Position numbers and translations under genes: made by a program. Shown here in pieces: positions 24,275 to 33,285 of a stretch of DNA of 64,000 nt. The stretch comes from Actinomycetota bacterium (GTDB taxonomy: Bacteria > Actinomycetota > Acidimicrobiia > Acidimicrobiales > Ilumatobacteraceae): NCBI GenBank assembly GCA_030645675.1, contig JAUSLQ010000207.1, positions 1 to 64,000 on the forward strand, in the 5' to 3' direction. Position 1 is the stretch's first letter. Each line of letters begins with the position of its first letter. The notes under the pieces are model-generated. The model worked only from the letters and a program-made list of their open reading frames with translations. It ran no database searches and had not been told where the DNA came from.

Positions 24275-27133
24275 TCATCGCTCTCCCAGCAAGGCTGCCG
24301 CAGCCGCACCCGCTTCGGCCTGTTGGCCGAGCGGTTTGCCGGGACCCGCGTGACCGGTGGCGTCGGTCCGCCGTCTGGTGACCAGCTTGCGGAGCTCGTC
24401 AGTCCACAGGACGAAACTGGCGAGGCCGATGCACAGCAGCCAGTCCGTGAGGTTCATCGCGGTGGTGTCGAACGCTTCGTTGAGGAACGGGACGTAGACC
24501 ACGGCGACCTGCAGCGCCAGTGAGATGCAGATCGCGATCCACAGCACTGGATTGGTGAACAGGTGGTGGAAGGCGCTGACGCGATCGGAGCGGGCGTTGA
24601 AGCAGTTGAACAGCTGTGCGAGCACGAGGGTGGTGAACGCCATCGTGCGGGCTTCGGTGATCGTGCCCGTGCCGTGCACCAGCCCGCCGGGCAAGGCGAT
24701 GTCGAGTGCGAGCAACGTGACGACGGCCATGACCAGGCCCACGTACACGATGCCGATCTGCATTTCGCGGTCGATGACTCGGTCGTTCAGGCCTCGCGGC
24801 GGACGGTCCATGACGTCGTCCGGGGGTGGGTCGAACCCCATGGCGAGTGCTGGTGCAGTGTCGGTGAGCAGGTTGATCCACAGGATCTGGGTGGCGAGCA
24901 GCGGCACGGCCAAGGTACCTCCGGCGTCGTCGAGGCCGATGACGCCGGCGGCAACGACACCGAGGAGCATCGTCAGGACCTCACCAGCGTTGGATGACAG
25001 CAGGTAGCGCAGGAACTTGCGGATGTTGGCGAAGATCCCCCGTCCTTCGCTGACGGCAGCGACGATGGTGGCGAAGTTGTCGTCGACGAGGATCATCTTC
25101 GCCGCCTCCTTCGTCACGTCGGTTCCGGTGACGCCCATCGCGACGCCGATGTCCGCGCGTTTCAGGGCGGGGGCGTCGTTCACCCCGTCGCCCGTCATGC
25201 ACACGATGTTCCCGTCGGCTTGGAGCGCTTCCACGATGCGCAGCTTGTGCTCGGGAGCGACACGGGCGAAGACCGAGGCCTCTCGCACCGATCGCCGGAA
25301 CGCATCGTCGTCGAGCTGCTCGATCTGCAACCCGGTGACGGTCGGTGCGCCGGCAGGCGCGAGGCCGAGGTCAGCCGCGATGCGCGCGGCCGTCGCCGGG
25401 TGGTCGCCTGTGATCATCACCACGCGCACGCCGGCGCGATGGGCCTCGGCGATGGCAACGCGAGCCTCGGCGCGCGGGGGATCGATGATCCCGACGATCC
25501 CGACGAAGATGAGCCCGTTCTCGACGGCCTCGCTGACGTCGAGCGGAGCGTCACCGTCCAGCGGTAGATAGGCCACCGCCAGCGTACGAAGCGCCTCGCC
25601 GGCAAGCCGCTCGACGGCGGCAAGGATCTCACTGCGCCGATCGTCATCGAGCGGCAACGAGTCGCGACCAGCGCGTTCGTGGGTGCAGCGGGAGAGGAGG
25701 ATGCCAGGAGCGCCCTTGGTGACGACGACCACGCGATCGTCGAGTTCGGCATCGACCTGGAGCGTGCTCATCAGCTTGCGCTCCGAAGTGAAGGGCACCT
25801 CGCCGACGCGCCGGAACCGCGCGTCGCGCGCCTCGGCGAACCCCGCCTTGCGCTCGGCGACGAGGAACGCAGCTTCGGTGGGGTCGCCGTGCACGATCCA
25901 GGTGCCATGTTCCTCACGCAACGACGCGTCGTTGGCGAGGCTGCCCCCCGACAGCACGCCTTGGACCTCGGCGAGCAGCAGATCGCTGGTGATGGGTCGA
26001 CCGCCGACGAGCAACTCGCCCTGGGGCACATAGCCGGTTCCGGTGACGTCGACCTCGCCGCTGCGAGTCACGATGCACTGGATCGTCATCTCGTTCCGGG
26101 TGAGAGTGCCCGTCTTGTCCGTACAGATCACCGAGGTCGAACCGAGCGTCTCGACCGAGGACAGCTTCTTGACGACAGCACGTTTGCGTGCCATGCGCTG
26201 CACGCCGAGCGCCAACACCACCGACAGAATCGCGGGGAGGCCCTCGGGCACCGCGGCAACAGCGAGTGACACCCCGATCAGGAGCACCTCGACCAGGTCG
26301 CCGGCCCCGGAGATGTCCGAGGTGGCCAGGACCGCCGCCATCAGCACCACGGCAATGGCGAGCACCGCGAGTCCGAGTGTTCGGCTGACGAGGGCGATCT
26401 CGCGCTCGAGCGGGGTGGGCTCCTCCTCGGTCGACTCGAGCAGCATGGCGATGTGGCCCATCTCCGTCGCCATGCCGGTGGCGGTGACGACGACGCGGCC
26501 GCGTCCTCGAACCACGGCTGTGCCGCTGAACACCATGTTGAGCCGGTCGCCGATCGCCACCGAACCGTCGAGCGTCGAGACGTCCTTCACCACCGCTTCG
26601 CTCTCACCCGTCAGTGACGCTTCGGCGATCGTCAGCGTCGCCGCAGTCACGAGCCGGCCGTCGGCGCTGACGGCGTCACCCTCGGCGAGGAGCATGATGT
26701 CGCCCGGGACGAGATCCGCAGAACCGATCCGCTGCTCGACGCCGTCACGCACCACCGAGGACGAGAAGGCGACCATGCGCTGGAGGGCGGCCACCGCCTG
26801 CTCGGCCCGAGCTTCTTGTACGAAGCCGAGCACGGCGTTGGCGATGAGGATCGCGACGATGACGAGCCCCTCGAAAGGGATGCCATCGGCTCCCTCGACA
26901 GCCCACGTGATGAACGAGATGATCGCAGCGGCAACGAGCAGATAGACGAGTGGATCTGCGACCTGCGCCAGCAGCTTGCGCCAACCCGAAACGCCAGCGC
27001 GCGCTTCGATCTTGTTGGGACCGACGCGCGCTAGTCGCGCCGCTGCCTCGGTCGTCGTGAGCCCGCTCGCGAGATCGGCGTCGACCTCCCGTGCAACCGC
27101 CGCCGAGTCCGCAAGCCAAGGTTCAACGCTCAC
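24275..27133 (-). CDS. P2-type cation-transporting ATPase (Ca2+/Na+ pump-like)
   Basis: 952 residues, complete. Cation-ATPase N-terminal domain 1-75; actuator domain with TGES at 175-178; 'AVAAVPEGLPA' at 291-301 in helix M4, the motif of P2A calcium pumps; phosphorylation motif DKTGT at 339-343; 'TGDGVNDAPALKRADIG' hinge near 620; and four C-terminal membrane helices. It uses ATP to export cations such as Ca2+ or Na+ across the cytoplasmic membrane; the exact ion cannot be read with certainty. It is a single-gene unit: the upstream 1 kb is relic DNA and the downstream neighbour is convergent. Confidence 0.92.
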   Translation of the reverse strand: MSVEPWLADSAAVAREVDADLASGLTTTEAAARLARVGPNKIEARAGVSGWRKLLAQVADPLVYLLVAAAIISFITWAVEGADGIPFEGLVIVAILIANAVLGFVQEARAEQAVAALQRMVAFSSSVVRDGVEQRIGSADLVPGDIMLLAEGDAVSADGRLVTAATLTIAEASLTGESEAVVKDVSTLDGSVAIGDRLNMVFSGTAVVRGRGRVVVTATGMATEMGHIAMLLESTEEEPTPLEREIALVSRTLGLAVLAIAVVLMAAVLATSDISGAGDLVEVLLIGVSLAVAAVPEGLPAILSVVLALGVQRMARKRAVVKKLSSVETLGSTSVICTDKTGTLTRNEMTIQCIVTRSGEVDVTGTGYVPQGELLVGGRPITSDLLLAEVQGVLSGGSLANDASLREEHGTWIVHGDPTEAAFLVAERKAGFAEARDARFRRVGEVPFTSERKLMSTLQVDAELDDRVVVVTKGAPGILLSRCTHERAGRDSLPLDDDRRSEILAAVERLAGEALRTLAVAYLPLDGDAPLDVSEAVENGLIFVGIVGIIDPPRAEARVAIAEAHRAGVRVVMITGDHPATAARIAADLGLAPAGAPTVTGLQIEQLDDDAFRRSVREASVFARVAPEHKLRIVEALQADGNIVCMTGDGVNDAPALKRADIGVAMGVTGTDVTKEAAKMILVDDNFATIVAAVSEGRGIFANIRKFLRYLLSSNAGEVLTMLLGVVAAGVIGLDDAGGTLAVPLLATQILWINLLTDTAPALAMGFDPPPDDVMDRPPRGLNDRVIDREMQIGIVYVGLVMAVVTLLALDIALPGGLVHGTGTITEARTMAFTTLVLAQLFNCFNARSDRVSAFHHLFTNPVLWIAICISLALQVAVVYVPFLNEAFDTTAMNLTDWLLCIGLASFVLWTDELRKLVTRRRTDATGHAGPGKPLGQQAEAGAAAAALLGER

Positions 27134-27640
27134 GCGTCGATCTCACTCACAACGACGGCGGCTTCGAGGCCGCAGATCAGCTGATCACTCCGATGTCATG
27201 GTGGGCGTCAGCTGCCCGAAATGGTGTGGGCCAGGGCGACCAGCCGACCGACGCAGGCAGAATCGCCGGCGGCCACCGAGTGCTCCCAGCGCGGCGAACA
27301 CCGTCACCAGGTCGGTGGCGTCGGGCGACCGGGACGACGCCATGGAAGGTGACACGTTCGTGGCCAGACGCTGGTGGACTGACGATTTCGACGAATGAAC
27401 TCGAATCCATGCAACACATGGCTTTCGCTGGTCAGCGAACCGCTGGGGCTGGACGGGTCAGGAGAACGAAGGAACGATGATGACCCTAACAGCGTCTCGC
27501 GGCTTCGTTCCTCAGGGTCTCTTCGGTTCGGTAATGGATTGCTGTGGCGTCTGGTGGCGGTTGTGACGGTGGATCTGCAGACGTCTCGGTCGGGCCGGCG
27601 GACCGATCCCGCGGGCTCTGTCTCCGTCGTGCACGTTCGG
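27134..27640. other. Gene-free stretch
   Basis: About 500 bases upstream of the ATPase gene. All open frames look like GC-biased noise. A 12-bp palindrome GATCAGCTGATC is at about 27175-27186; the ATPase promoter is presumably in the first 100 bases but I cannot point to boxes. Confidence 0.55.
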
Positions 27641-28040
27641 CATGGCTGATGCCGCGTGTCGGCAAGACGGCCACCGCGACACAGCGGTGCCGATCGGTCC
27701 GCCGACTCGACGTTGCATCCGAGCGTGAGATCGTCGAGGCCGACCCGGCGATCATCGCGCGAGACCCGGCACCGTTGCTGATCGACGAGTGGCAACGTGT
27801 CCCCGCTGTGTTCGACGCCTTGCGTCGCCTCGTCGACGACGACCGGACAGGCGGCCGCTTCCTGCTCACCGGATCGGCGTCGACCACCCAGACACATTCC
27901 GGGGCATGACGCATCACCACGCGCCTGGCTCCGCAACGAGCTCGGCGACAACTGCATCGACACCGTCGTGCTCAACACCGGCCCCGAGGCCTACCGACGC
28001 ACCGACGGGGTCGCCGTCGTACCGCTCGCCCTGCTCGTCC
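27640..28040 (+). pseudogene. Relic of an AAA ATPase (DUF4143-type) with large internal deletion
   Basis: Two fragments in different frames. The first (to the stop at about 27909) reads 'PRVGKTATATQRCRSVRRLD', 'EADPAIIARDPAPLLIDEWQ' and 'GGRFLLTGSASTTQTHSGA', which is the damaged P-loop, Walker B and sensor region of ATPases with a C-terminal DUF4143. The second (about 27914-28040, shifted frame) reads 'WLRNELGDNCIDTVVLNTGP' and 'GVAVVPLALL', the extreme C-terminus of the same family. About 200 residues between them are gone. Intact proteins of this family have about 400-430 residues and are often horizontally moved. No start codon or ribosome site is evident. Confidence 0.7.
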
Positions 28041-28071
28041 CGCTGCGCGACCTGGAGGGTTCGATCGCCCA

Positions 28072-28111
28072 CGATCCTCCTCCGGTCGGGAAGCCGGCTG
28101 GAGGAGGATCG
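28072..28111 (-). terminator. Stem-loop downstream of the second importer operon
   Basis: CGATCCTCCTCC (28072-28083) and GGAGGAGGATCG (28100-28111) form a perfect 12-bp stem with a 16-base loop, 20 bases past the stop of the substrate-binding protein gene. No T-run follows on the minus strand, so it may stall or protect the 3' end rather than be a classical terminator. Confidence 0.55.
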
Positions 28112-28131
28112 CCGAGTCGAGCAGTGGGAGC

Positions 28132-29415
28132 TCAGATCCCTGCGGCAGGCTTGCCGTCGATCGAAACGATGACGCCGTCCTTGACAACCGCCGGCCAGTA
28201 GGTGCCGTTGTAGAGCGAGGTCAACGGTGCGTTACCAGGCGTCTGCGTCGAGTACGGCGGAGCCAGGTCGAGCAGGTCGATGCCGTCGGCGGCCCTCATC
28301 GCGGCGAGCACCGTGGTCGCCGTGATCTCCGACGGCTGAGCGGCTTCGACCGCACCCGCGAACAGTTGGACGGCGAGCCACGACCCGAGCGCATAGAAGT
28401 TCGGCGCCAACTCGTCGCCGACCTCGCTCACGAACTGCTCGATGCCAGGCCCACCGTCTGCGACGGGTCGGAGGTACGAGGCGACCTGGACACCCTCGGC
28501 AGCGTCGCCGATCGTGCCGATGACGTCGTCGGACAGTCCCGGCGCGCACTGGGGAAGGGTCACACCCTGCTGACCGGCAGCGATCAACCAACGGGCCGCC
28601 ATCTCGGGCTGCAGGACGAGCAGGATCGCATCCGCGTTGTCGGCGGCTGACGACACGAGCGGGTTGTAGTCCACTGCCTCCAGCGGCACGGGCACCGTCC
28701 CTTCGACGACCGCTTCTGTGCCCACCAGGGCCTGTTCGGCGAAGGTGGTCGCGAACGCGCCCGCCGGGAGGTCGAAGTAGACGACGGAGATCTTCTTCGC
28801 GCCTCCCGCGGCCAGCATCTTGGCGCAGCCTGCGATCCATGCCGGCGATCCGCCGATCGGGAACGAGTTGACGCCGAGGAAGTCCGTGACGCCGGCGGCG
28901 AAGCTACCGATGTTGGCCATGCCCTGCTCCTCGAGGACGGGGTTGATCGAGTCCGGGTTCGCGGAGGCGCCACCGACGACCGCCACTGCACCCTGCTCGG
29001 ACGCCTGTCGGGCACAGTCCGCTGCGCCGTTGGGGTCGGACCCGTCGTCGCAGACGATCACCTCGATCGGGCGGCCCATCACACCCCCGCGCTCGTTGAG
29101 GGCCGCCGCGGCCGCCGAAACGGCATCTGCCGCGGCCTGGGTGTTCGACTGCCCTGCCGACTCGGTCCGCACGATCGTCATGATCTTGATCGGCTCACCG
29201 CTCGCCGGCGCCACGGTCTCGGCAGGTGCGTCGGTCTCGGCGGGCGCGTCGGTCTCGGCGGGGGTGTCCGTCGCCGCTGGTGGCTCCGTCGCCGACGTTT
29301 CCTCCGCGCCCGTCGTTGACTGCGTCGACGAGCCGCTGTCGTCGTCGCTCGAGCAGGCGGCGAGGACGAGCGCCACCGCCACTGCAACAGATGTGAGCTT
29401 TCTCCGTGCTGTCAT
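28132..29415 (-). CDS. livK: ABC transporter substrate-binding lipoprotein (LivK type)
   Basis: 427 residues. Signal peptide with lipobox VLAAC (Cys21), then an acidic Thr/Pro/Ala/Glu linker that contains tandem 'APAETD' repeats (about residues 45-72). The mature fold starts 'GEPIKIMTIVRTESAGQSNT' and has 'ERGGVMGRPIEVIVCDDGSD', the hallmark of type-I periplasmic binding proteins of the Liv family. It is the last gene of the operon that begins at 33097, following the ATPase gene with a 4-base overlap. Ligand unknown; the operon's shared promoter element with the Rieske operon argues for an aromatic compound or one of its acids. Confidence 0.92.
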   Translation of the reverse strand: MTARRKLTSVAVAVALVLAACSSDDDSGSSTQSTTGAEETSATEPPAATDTPAETDAPAETDAPAETVAPASGEPIKIMTIVRTESAGQSNTQAAADAVSAAAAALNERGGVMGRPIEVIVCDDGSDPNGAADCARQASEQGAVAVVGGASANPDSINPVLEEQGMANIGSFAAGVTDFLGVNSFPIGGSPAWIAGCAKMLAAGGAKKISVVYFDLPAGAFATTFAEQALVGTEAVVEGTVPVPLEAVDYNPLVSSAADNADAILLVLQPEMAARWLIAAGQQGVTLPQCAPGLSDDVIGTIGDAAEGVQVASYLRPVADGGPGIEQFVSEVGDELAPNFYALGSWLAVQLFAGAVEAAQPSEITATTVLAAMRAADGIDLLDLAPPYSTQTPGNAPLTSLYNGTYWPAVVKDGVIVSIDGKPAAGI

Positions 29416-30170
29416 TGTCTCCCCTGTTGGTCTGAGTCTGCGGTCGCAGACACACTTGTGCGCGTCGGGTCACCGGTCGAGGTGGTGGCGCCGAATGCGA
29501 GGTACAGCTCGGCGAGCGCCGTCGGGTTCGACCGCAGCTCGTCGGCGGAGCCGGAGAGCACGACGCGTCCGCGTACGAGGACCGAGACCCGGTCGACGAC
29601 GGACAACGCCTTGTCAACGTGCTGCTCCACGAGCAGCACGGCCACGCCCCTGTCAGCCGCGGCACGGACAGCGACCAGCAGCCGGTCGACGACGAGTGGT
29701 GCGAGCCCCAACGACAGCTCGTCGGCCAGCAGCACACGCGGACGGCGGGCGAGAGCGCGGGCGAGGGTGAGCATCTGCTGCTGGCCGCCCGACAGCAGGC
29801 CCGCTCGGCGCGCGAGGTGCGGGCCGAGCTCCGGAAAGAGCTCCAGCACGTCCCCGATCGACGCGCCGCCAGCCCGCAGGTTGTCCTTCACGGTCTGGCC
29901 CATGAACACGGATCGCTCCTCCGTGATGAGTGCCATGCCCTGACGGGCGCGACGGTGGAGGGGTGCCGTGGTCTCGCGGCCTGCCACCCGCACCGCGCCG
30001 CGGATCGCGCGCAGCTCACCTGCGAGAGTCAGCAGTGTCGTCGTCTTCCCTGCACCGTTCGGGCCGAGCAGCAGGTGCACCTCGCCGGGTTCGACGGCAA
30101 GGTGCAGGTCACGGACGATCGGCACGCCGGCATACCCGGCATCGACGCCGACGGCTTCGAGGGCGGTCAC
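29412..30170 (-). CDS. livF: ABC transporter ATP-binding protein LivF
   Basis: 252 residues with Walker A GPNGAGKTT near 38-46, signature LSGGQQQ, Walker B VLLADE and 'LSLGLAPLVVDRL', typical of LivF. It is the second ATPase of the importer, partnering the LivG-like domain fused to the permeases. Its start overlaps the stop of the 914-aa fusion by 4 bases and its stop overlaps the lipoprotein gene. Confidence 0.92.
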   Translation of the reverse strand: MTALEAVGVDAGYAGVPIVRDLHLAVEPGEVHLLLGPNGAGKTTTLLTLAGELRAIRGAVRVAGRETTAPLHRRARQGMALITEERSVFMGQTVKDNLRAGGASIGDVLELFPELGPHLARRAGLLSGGQQQMLTLARALARRPRVLLADELSLGLAPLVVDRLLVAVRAAADRGVAVLLVEQHVDKALSVVDRVSVLVRGRVVLSGSADELRSNPTALAELYLAFGATTSTGDPTRTSVSATADSDQQGRQ

Positions 30171-32911
30171 AGCGGCACCTCGTCACGGGTGCATCCATCG
30201 GACGGCGCCACGAGGCTGCCATCTGCGCCCGACTCACCGGCGATCTCCTCCGGGTCGGCCAGCACTCCCAGATATGCAGCCATGACCGCGGGGTCACGCT
30301 GGATCTCCTGCGGGGTGCCGGACGCGATGGTCCGGCCGGCGTCGAGCACCGTGACGCGGTCGCAGATGCTCATCACCACCTCCATGTCGTGCTCGACCAA
30401 GAGGATCGCCAGCCCGGACTCGTCGGCGAGGCGGCGGATCAGCGTCGCGAGCTCCCGGCTCTCGACGTCGTCGAGCCCTGCAGCGGGCTCGTCGAGGAGG
30501 AGAACCGAGGGGGAGGTGCTCACGGCGCGGGCGATGGAGAGGAGCCGGCGCCGGCCGTACGGCAGGTCGGTGGGCAGGCGATCGAGGTCCGGTTCGAGCT
30601 CGAGGATGCGGACCGCTTGGGCCGCCTGCCCGTCCAGCACGCGGCGGGGGCACCAGAACGGATCGGAGAGCCACCGCCACTGCGAGCGACCGTCGGAGGC
30701 GGCGAGCAGGTTCTCGCGCACCGTCAGGTCGTCGAACAGCTCGAGCGACTGGAAGGTCCGGGTGATACCACCGCGCGCCCGTGCGGCCGGCGACATCCTC
30801 GTCAGGTCCTGGTCTCCGAGATGCATCGAGCCCGCGAACGGACGGCTGTAGCCGGTGATCGCGTCGATGAGGGTCGTCTTGCCGGCACCGTTCGGGCCGA
30901 TGAGGCCGACGACGTGACCGGGGGCGACCTCGAGGCTCACCTCGTCCAGGGCACTCACGCCGCCGAACCGCACGGTGACATCCCTGACCGCCAAGGTCCG
31001 TGGCGTACATCGCTGCCAGGTGCCGGGTTCGCCCGAACCGCCCAGACCCGCGGCGGCATGCCGCAACCGGCGGGTCATCCTCGCAGCCAGTGCAGCCGGG
31101 ACGCGTGCAAGTCCGTCCGGGGACCACATCAGCATCAGGACCAGGGCCGAGCTCGTGATCAGCGTTGCCCACTTGTTGAGATCGAGTGTGTGCTGCAACA
31201 GCTCCGTGACCAGCCCACCGGCGAGCAGCGCTCCTCCGATGAGCGCTCCCGTCACGAAGCCGGCGCCACCGAGCACGGTGAGCACGACGGCGTTCATCGA
31301 TGCGAAGACCCCGTATTGGTCGAATCGGACGTTCGGGAGTCGGAACGCGAGCAGCGCTCCTCCCGCTGCGGCGATGAATGAGCCGACGGCGAATGCGTAC
31401 ACCTTCGCCCCCATCACGCTGATGCCGAGCGAGGCAGCGGCGCGTTCGTTGGCCCGGGTGGCGAGCAGTCGCCGTCCCGACGGCGCCCCTCGGAGGTTCA
31501 CCACCCCGAGGGCGAGGAGCGAGAACACCACGAACACCACGACCGCGTAGCGGTTCGGGTGGGTGATCGAGAACACGCTCCAACCGAAGATCGTGGGCTC
31601 GTCGACGACGGTGCCCACGAAGCCGCCGGTCCAGTCCCGGTTGAACAGGATCAGCTGCTCGACGGCAAGCGCCAGACCGAGCGTGGAGATGGCGAGGAAG
31701 AGACCTCGGGTACGCAGGGCGGGCAGGGAGAACACGATCCCGACGGGCACCGCAACGACCATGCCGGCGAGCACGGCGACCGGGAAGGGCAGCCCGTGGG
31801 TGTCGGCCAACCGCGACGCCACGAACGCACCGAGGCCGGCGAGCGCGTACTGGCCGAGGCTCAGTTGGCCCGCGAGGCCGGTGACGACGACGATCGACAG
31901 GCACACGATCGCAGCGAGCAGGCTCGTCGTCGCCGCGATCGCGAGATCCTCCGACGCGAATCCCAGGCCGACGGCGCCGAGCACGACGAGCAGGACGCGC
32001 ACCCAACCCGCAGCGAGCGATCGGCCCACCATCGGCAGCTTCTCGATGATGTGGCCCCGGACCGGGAGCGACCGCCCACGAACGATGAGGACGGCCACGA
32101 TGACGAGGAAGGGGGCGGAGCGGGCCCACCCCTGCTTGGTCACGTAGTTGCCGAGGAGCGACTCTGCGATCCCCAGTCCGAGGCCACCCAGTAGGGTCAA
32201 CGGGAACGACGCGAAGCCGCCGACGAGTGCAGCGGCGAGCGCCGGGACGATGAGCAGCGTGAGGTTCCCCGGCAGTCCGGTGATCGGGACGATCAGCACG
32301 CCGGCGAGTGCGGCGAGCATCGCACCGAGCGCCCAGTTGGCCGTGGCGACGAGGTCCGGGGAGATCCCGAGGGCACCGGCGGCGCGCCGGTTCTCGGCAA
32401 CGGACGACGTCCAGATCCCGAAGGTGGTGAAGCGGTACGCAGCCCACAGGACCATCGCGAGCACGATCGAGATGCCGAGCAGCCAGATCCGGTCGGACGA
32501 CACGACGATCTCGTCCGTCAAGTTGACCGGCGTCGTCGGCAGGAACGAGGGGACCAATCGCATGTCGGTGCCGTAGCGCAGGATCGACGCCGATTGGATG
32601 ATGCCGAGCAGGCCGAGGGTTGCGACCACGCGGGCGAGTGGCGAGGACGTCCGCAGCGGTCGCATCACCACGAGGTGGATCGCTGCCCCGATCACCCCGG
32701 TGATCAGGATGGAGACCATCGCTGCGGGAAGGGCGCTCATGCCCCCGTCGCGCAGCTCGCCGAAGGTGGAGCCGGCGAACAGGGCGAGGGCTCCCTGGGC
32801 GAAGTTCAAGATCCCCGAGCCCCGGTAGATGAGGACCAGGCCCTGGGCGGCGATGGCGTAGATCGCTCCCACGCCGATACCGAGCACGGCGAAGCGCAGC
32901 ACGTCCTGCAT
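30167..32911 (-). CDS. livHMG: LivH-LivM-LivG triple fusion: two permeases and one ATPase in one chain
   Basis: 914 residues. About 1-290 is LivH ('LIYRGSGILNFAQGALALFA'); about 300-610 is LivM ('GLAGQLSLGQYALAGLGAFV', loop 'RRLLATRANERAAASLGISV'); about 635-900 is a LivG ATPase with 'VVGLIGPNGAGKTTLIDAIT', Q-loop 'GGITRTFQSLELFDD' and Walker B VLLLDEP with AAGLD. Separate LivH, LivM and LivG proteins are the norm, and LivHM fusions occur; adding LivG is a further step that fixes a 1:1:1 ratio and implies that the separate LivF fills the second nucleotide site. No stop or frameshift interrupts the frame. GAGGT stands 8 bases before the ATG and the 58-aa gene ends 10 bases upstream. Confidence 0.9.
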   Translation of the reverse strand: MQDVLRFAVLGIGVGAIYAIAAQGLVLIYRGSGILNFAQGALALFAGSTFGELRDGGMSALPAAMVSILITGVIGAAIHLVVMRPLRTSSPLARVVATLGLLGIIQSASILRYGTDMRLVPSFLPTTPVNLTDEIVVSSDRIWLLGISIVLAMVLWAAYRFTTFGIWTSSVAENRRAAGALGISPDLVATANWALGAMLAALAGVLIVPITGLPGNLTLLIVPALAAALVGGFASFPLTLLGGLGLGIAESLLGNYVTKQGWARSAPFLVIVAVLIVRGRSLPVRGHIIEKLPMVGRSLAAGWVRVLLVVLGAVGLGFASEDLAIAATTSLLAAIVCLSIVVVTGLAGQLSLGQYALAGLGAFVASRLADTHGLPFPVAVLAGMVVAVPVGIVFSLPALRTRGLFLAISTLGLALAVEQLILFNRDWTGGFVGTVVDEPTIFGWSVFSITHPNRYAVVVFVVFSLLALGVVNLRGAPSGRRLLATRANERAAASLGISVMGAKVYAFAVGSFIAAAGGALLAFRLPNVRFDQYGVFASMNAVVLTVLGGAGFVTGALIGGALLAGGLVTELLQHTLDLNKWATLITSSALVLMLMWSPDGLARVPAALAARMTRRLRHAAAGLGGSGEPGTWQRCTPRTLAVRDVTVRFGGVSALDEVSLEVAPGHVVGLIGPNGAGKTTLIDAITGYSRPFAGSMHLGDQDLTRMSPAARARGGITRTFQSLELFDDLTVRENLLAASDGRSQWRWLSDPFWCPRRVLDGQAAQAVRILELEPDLDRLPTDLPYGRRRLLSIARAVSTSPSVLLLDEPAAGLDDVESRELATLIRRLADESGLAILLVEHDMEVVMSICDRVTVLDAGRTIASGTPQEIQRDPAVMAAYLGVLADPEEIAGESGADGSLVAPSDGCTRDEVPL

Positions 32912-32920
32912 CGACTGACC

Positions 32921-33097
32921 TCAGCGCCCGGCCGGGAGGTGCAGATCAGCAGCGGAATGCCACGAGCGCGTCGGCACCTCGCGGTAGAGCCCCGGCGCCT
33001 CGAGGAGCCGGTCGAACTGCCGCTGCCCCTTCAGGTCCACCTCGGCGAGCGCGGCGTCGAAGCGCGCCGGCGGATCGTTCGAATCGATGCTCCCCAT
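32921..33097 (-). CDS. 58-aa protein, first cistron of the second importer operon
   Basis: A short open frame, ATG at 33097 to TGA at 32921, ending 10 bases before the permease fusion. The product begins MGSIDSNDPPARF and includes 'VDLKGQRQFDRLLEAP' and 'GLYREVPTRSW'; it has no signal peptide or membrane helix. It lies directly after the predicted transcription start (about 33134), leaving a 37-base leader, so it would be translated first. I do not recognise the family; it could be a genuine small regulator or the truncated N-terminus of a catabolic enzyme such as a cupin. The ribosome site is weak (GGGGGG). Confidence 0.5.
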   Translation of the reverse strand: MGSIDSNDPPARFDAALAEVDLKGQRQFDRLLEAPGLYREVPTRSWHSAADLHLPAGR

Positions 33098-33285
33098 GCC
33101 ACCCCCCGGCGACCGACCCCGGACGGGTCGCTAATGGCACACTATACGAGACTTATGTGACATACAACCCCGAGCGTCGTCCAGGGCCCGATCCGATGCT
33201 CGCCGGCGACGCCAGGCGCATCGGCCGCGGCCACCCCCTCCCGGTCAGGGGCCCGATCGCTCCCGATCAGCGGGAGGACTGTCGC
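33098..33285. other. Intergenic region between the importer operon and the iclR gene
   Basis: 188 bases holding the importer promoter and the shared 30-bp element. The left-hand neighbour starts leftward from here and the IclR gene ends at 33286, so no second promoter is required. Confidence 0.6.
33132..33161. promoter_or_regulatory. 30-bp promoter/operator element shared with the Rieske operon (copy 1)
   Basis: It agrees with 47485-47514 at 25 of 30 positions. It contains CACACTAT, then CGAGACT, then an imperfect inverted copy TTATGTG. On the minus strand TATAGT (33146-33141) is a good -10 box for the importer operon, with TTGTAT 15 bases upstream as a poor -35. The element covers the -10 region, so binding would regulate initiation. 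Confidence 0.7.

Noticed and set aside
27134-28131. Possible toxin-antitoxin or mobile element in the gap next to the ATPase gene
   Set aside because: Only the AAA/DUF4143 fragments have recognisable content; no paired small genes, transposase or terminal repeats were seen.
30167-32911. Suspicion that the 914-aa fusion results from a frameshift error
   Set aside because: All three domains are in the same continuous frame with normal domain boundaries, so an error would have to remove an in-frame stop exactly; fusion is the simpler reading.
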